In this document: piece after piece, positions 62,337-64,000 of the stretch
How positions within the stretch are numbered: position 1 is the first letter of the stretch
How the letters are laid out: the number at the start of each line of letters is the position of its first letter
NCBI RefSeq assembly: GCF_014334055.1
Contig: NZ_CP060490.1
Location: forward strand, 1,426,001 to 1,490,000
Direction: 5' to 3'
Length of the DNA stretch: 64,000 bases
Source of the DNA: Oscillibacter hominis
GTDB lineage: Bacteria; Bacillota; Clostridia; Oscillospirales; Oscillospiraceae
The notes under the pieces: model-generated
What the model was told of the DNA's origin: nothing
Seen by the model: only the letters and a program-made list of their open reading frames with translations
Database searches by the model: none
Translations under genes and position numbers: made by a program

Positions 62337-62876
62337 ATGTACGTTACAAAAGCCTTCGAAAACACCCCTCCAGAGGGGGAGTTGCTGCCTCAGGAGCAGG
62401 CGGCCTTTGACCTGCTGCACCAGCTCCACATCCCCTACACCCGGGTCTCCAGCGAGCCTGCGGACACTATGGAAAAGTGCGCTGAGGTCAGCCGGGTCCT
62501 GGGCGTGCCCATCTGCAAAAACCTTTTCTTGTGCAACCGGCAGAAGACGGAGTTCTACCTACTGGCCATGCCGCCGGAAAAACCCTTCCACACCAAGGAC
62601 CTGTCCCATCAGATCGGATCGGCCCGCCTCTCCTTTGCGCCGGAGGAACTGCTCTGGGAACTGCTCCACGTCACCCCCGGCTCCGCCACCATCCTGGGCC
62701 TGATGAACGACACGGAGCACCGTGTCCGCCTGCTCATCGACCGGGAGACCTATGAGTCGGAGTACATCACCTGCCACCCTTGCATCTGTACGTCCTCCTT
62801 GAAGCTGAAAACCCGGGACATCCTGGACGTATTTCTGCCCCACACCGGCCACGAGCCCACGATTGTGGAGCTGTAG
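62337..62876 (+). CDS. prolyl-tRNA editing protein (PrdX/YbaK-like)
   Basis: A 179-residue trans-editing domain, homologous to the insertion domain of ProRS, that hydrolyses Ala-tRNA(Pro). Motifs: KNLFLCNRQKTEFYLLAMP (about 61-79) with the catalytic Lys, GSATILGLMND and ITCHPC. GGAAAGGGA precedes the ATG inside murC's end, so it is cotranscribed with murC. Confidence 0.9.
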   Translation: MYVTKAFENTPPEGELLPQEQAAFDLLHQLHIPYTRVSSEPADTMEKCAEVSRVLGVPICKNLFLCNRQKTEFYLLAMPPEKPFHTKDLSHQIGSARLSFAPEELLWELLHVTPGSATILGLMNDTEHRVRLLIDRETYESEYITCHPCICTSSLKLKTRDILDVFLPHTGHEPTIVEL

Positions 62877-62937
62877 CGGCTGCTATTGTTTTAAATGCCG
62901 GGCTGCCGGCGGATTATAAATCATAAAGGAGTACGTT

Positions 62938-63708
62938 ATGTATCAAATTTCCAATTTCACGAACAACGACGACGTCAAGACCCTGTCGGAGTTAGGGGCC
63001 TTTCAGGTCATTGAGTATCAGCGGGACCTGAGCGTGATGCCCTCCAACGCCGCCACCGCCTACTTCTGCAACGTCATGAACGTGCGCAAGCGCCAGCTGG
63101 TCTGCGACCTGAGCAAGGCCCATGTCACCATCCAGGCCGGTGCCATGCAGTGGATGCTGGGCAACGTCAGCGCCACCACCGGCATCAAGGGGGTTGGAGA
63201 CCTTTTGGGGAAAGCCGTGCGCGGAAAGGTCACCGGCGAGTCCGCCATCAAGCCGGAGTACACCGGCGACGGGCTTTTGGTGCTGGAGCCTACATATAAG
63301 CACTTGATCCTGATGGACGCGGCCGATTGGGGCGGCTCCATTGTGCTGGACGACGGCCTGTTCCTGGCCTGTGACTCCAACCTCAAGCACAAGGCCGTCA
63401 TGCGCTCCAACCTCTCCTCCGCCGTGGCCGGTGGAGAGGGGCTGTTCAACCTGAGTCTGAACGGAAACGGGATTTTCTGCATCGAATCCGACTGCCCCAA
63501 GGAGGAGTTGATCGAGATCACCCTCCAGAATGACGTTTTGAAGGTGGATGGGAACATGGCCATCGCCTGGAGCGGCAGCCTGGACTTTACGGTGGAGCGG
63601 TCCGGGAAGTCGCTCATCGGCTCCGCCGCCTCCGGCGAGGGCTTGGTCAATGTCTACCGCGGCACGGGCAAAGTCCTGATGGCGCCTGTTACCAAAGGCA
63701 TAGCCTGA
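62938..63708 (+). CDS. AIM24 family protein
   Basis: A 256-residue beta-rich protein of the AIM24/TRAP-like family (VQAGAMQWMLGNV-type pattern at about 66-78, FVERS-like repeats, GLVNVYRGTGKVLMAP at the end). The biochemical role is unknown; in mitochondria a relative affects inner-membrane organisation. AAGGAG precedes ATG. A terminator follows. Confidence 0.88.
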   Translation: MYQISNFTNNDDVKTLSELGAFQVIEYQRDLSVMPSNAATAYFCNVMNVRKRQLVCDLSKAHVTIQAGAMQWMLGNVSATTGIKGVGDLLGKAVRGKVTGESAIKPEYTGDGLLVLEPTYKHLILMDAADWGGSIVLDDGLFLACDSNLKHKAVMRSNLSSAVAGGEGLFNLSLNGNGIFCIESDCPKEELIEITLQNDVLKVDGNMAIAWSGSLDFTVERSGKSLIGSAASGEGLVNVYRGTGKVLMAPVTKGIA

Positions 63709-63721
63709 GCATTGCGCATAT

Positions 63722-63758
63722 AAAAAGCCCCGCAGCTGGTGAGCTGCGGGGCTTTTCT
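63722..63758. terminator. bidirectional terminator
   Basis: An 11-bp stem (63727-63737 with 63742-63752) with a GGTG loop, flanked by A5 and T4. Confidence 0.92.
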
Positions 63759-63803
63759 CTTTCTGCCGGATCCGGCGCGGAAAGCCGCTTTGGCAGTCAG
63801 GTT

Positions 63804-64000
63804 CTATTTCACCAGGTCATCCAGCGAAAGCCGCCGGACCTTGCCGGGCGGGTCCAGGCTCTTTGTGGCCACGCCCGCCACATAGCCGGGGAAGGTCTCT
63901 ACAAAGTAAAAATGCTCGCCCGGCATCAGCTCTGTCTCCGCGCCCAACAGCATCCCAACGCCGCTGCCGGAGCGCTTGGCCCTGGCTTCCCGCCGGACCC
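63804..64000 (-). CDS. C-terminal end of an unidentified protein (truncated at window edge)
   Basis: The minus-strand frame is open from 63998 to TAG at 63804-63806, about 64 residues, including MLLGAETELMPGEHFYFVET and ending KVRRLSLDDLVK. The start lies outside the window. It is convergent with the AIM24 gene and has the shared terminator behind it, so it looks like a real gene end. Family not recognised. Confidence 0.6.
   Translation of the reverse strand, partial: VRREARAKRSGSGVGMLLGAETELMPGEHFYFVETFPGYVAGVATKSLDPPGKVRRLSLDDLVK

Overview
The window looks like a chromosomal segment of a GC-rich, spore-forming gut Firmicute, most likely of the Oscillospiraceae (Flavonifractor/Oscillibacter/Lawsonibacter-like). 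This placement is inferred. It rests on dipicolinate synthase genes (endospores), SLH-domain surface proteins, a Na+-pumping oxaloacetate decarboxylase, anaerobic ribonucleotide reductase, Rex, a choloylglycine-hydrolase-family enzyme and many small proteins typical of clostridia. No taxon can be fixed without a 16S comparison, but a complete 16S gene is present.

Layout. 1-4.1 kb: end of a DUF2812 membrane protein, an M19 dipeptidase and a secreted GH18/SLH protein. 4.2-9.8 kb: translation and secretion block ylxM-ffh-rpsP-khpA, then a VTT membrane protein and a glycosyltransferase, then rimM-trmD with its own promoter. 9.8-16.1 kb: YitT protein, RpiR-type regulator divergent from a GltS-type carrier, an ornithine-cyclodeaminase-like enzyme and two tandem Asp/Glu-racemase-like proteins. 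16.2-19.1 kb: small proteins, a Pro-rich repeat protein and a membrane-bound XRE regulator. 19.1-21.9 kb: copper efflux operon copA-csoR-copZ behind two CsoR-like operators. 22-24 kb: alanine/glycine symporter behind a tandem glycine riboswitch. 24-28 kb: VanY-like peptidase and a three-gene two-component operon. 28-30 kb: small proteins and a linear amide hydrolase. 30-36.3 kb: accessory region with a Spo0A-C-like protein and XRE regulators, a phage tail/holin-like cassette that includes a dockerin-like insertion, and an AT-richer Vat-type acetyltransferase. 36.6-44.2 kb: tRNA-Arg, rex, an SLH protein, a Cys/Gly-rich mini-protein, nrdD-nrdG, a Na/Pi carrier, mntP and sfsA. 44.3-47.8 kb: the oxaloacetate decarboxylase operon. 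47.8-54.7 kb: VanW protein and a complete rRNA operon on the minus strand in the order 16S-Ile-Ala-23S-Glu-Lys-5S with tandem promoters. 54.8-64 kb: radical SAM protein and TetR regulator, dpaA-dpaB with a sigma-K-like promoter, a HAD phosphatase, CCA transferase, murC, a prolyl-tRNA editing protein, an AIM24 protein and a truncated ORF at the right edge.

How it fits together. The genes suggest an anaerobic amino-acid and organic-acid fermenter: Rex senses NADH/NAD+, oxaloacetate decarboxylase builds a sodium gradient, and sodium-coupled carriers for glutamate, alanine/glycine and phosphate could draw on it. Most genes form short operons closed by strong hairpins with T tracts, many of them bidirectional. 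I found no CRISPR array, no transposase, no integrase and no complete unknown defence system. The most unusual parts are the tail cassette with the dockerin-like insertion, the tRNA genes between 23S and 5S, the glycosyltransferase frame that runs through the rimM promoter, and the amino-acid racemase cluster.
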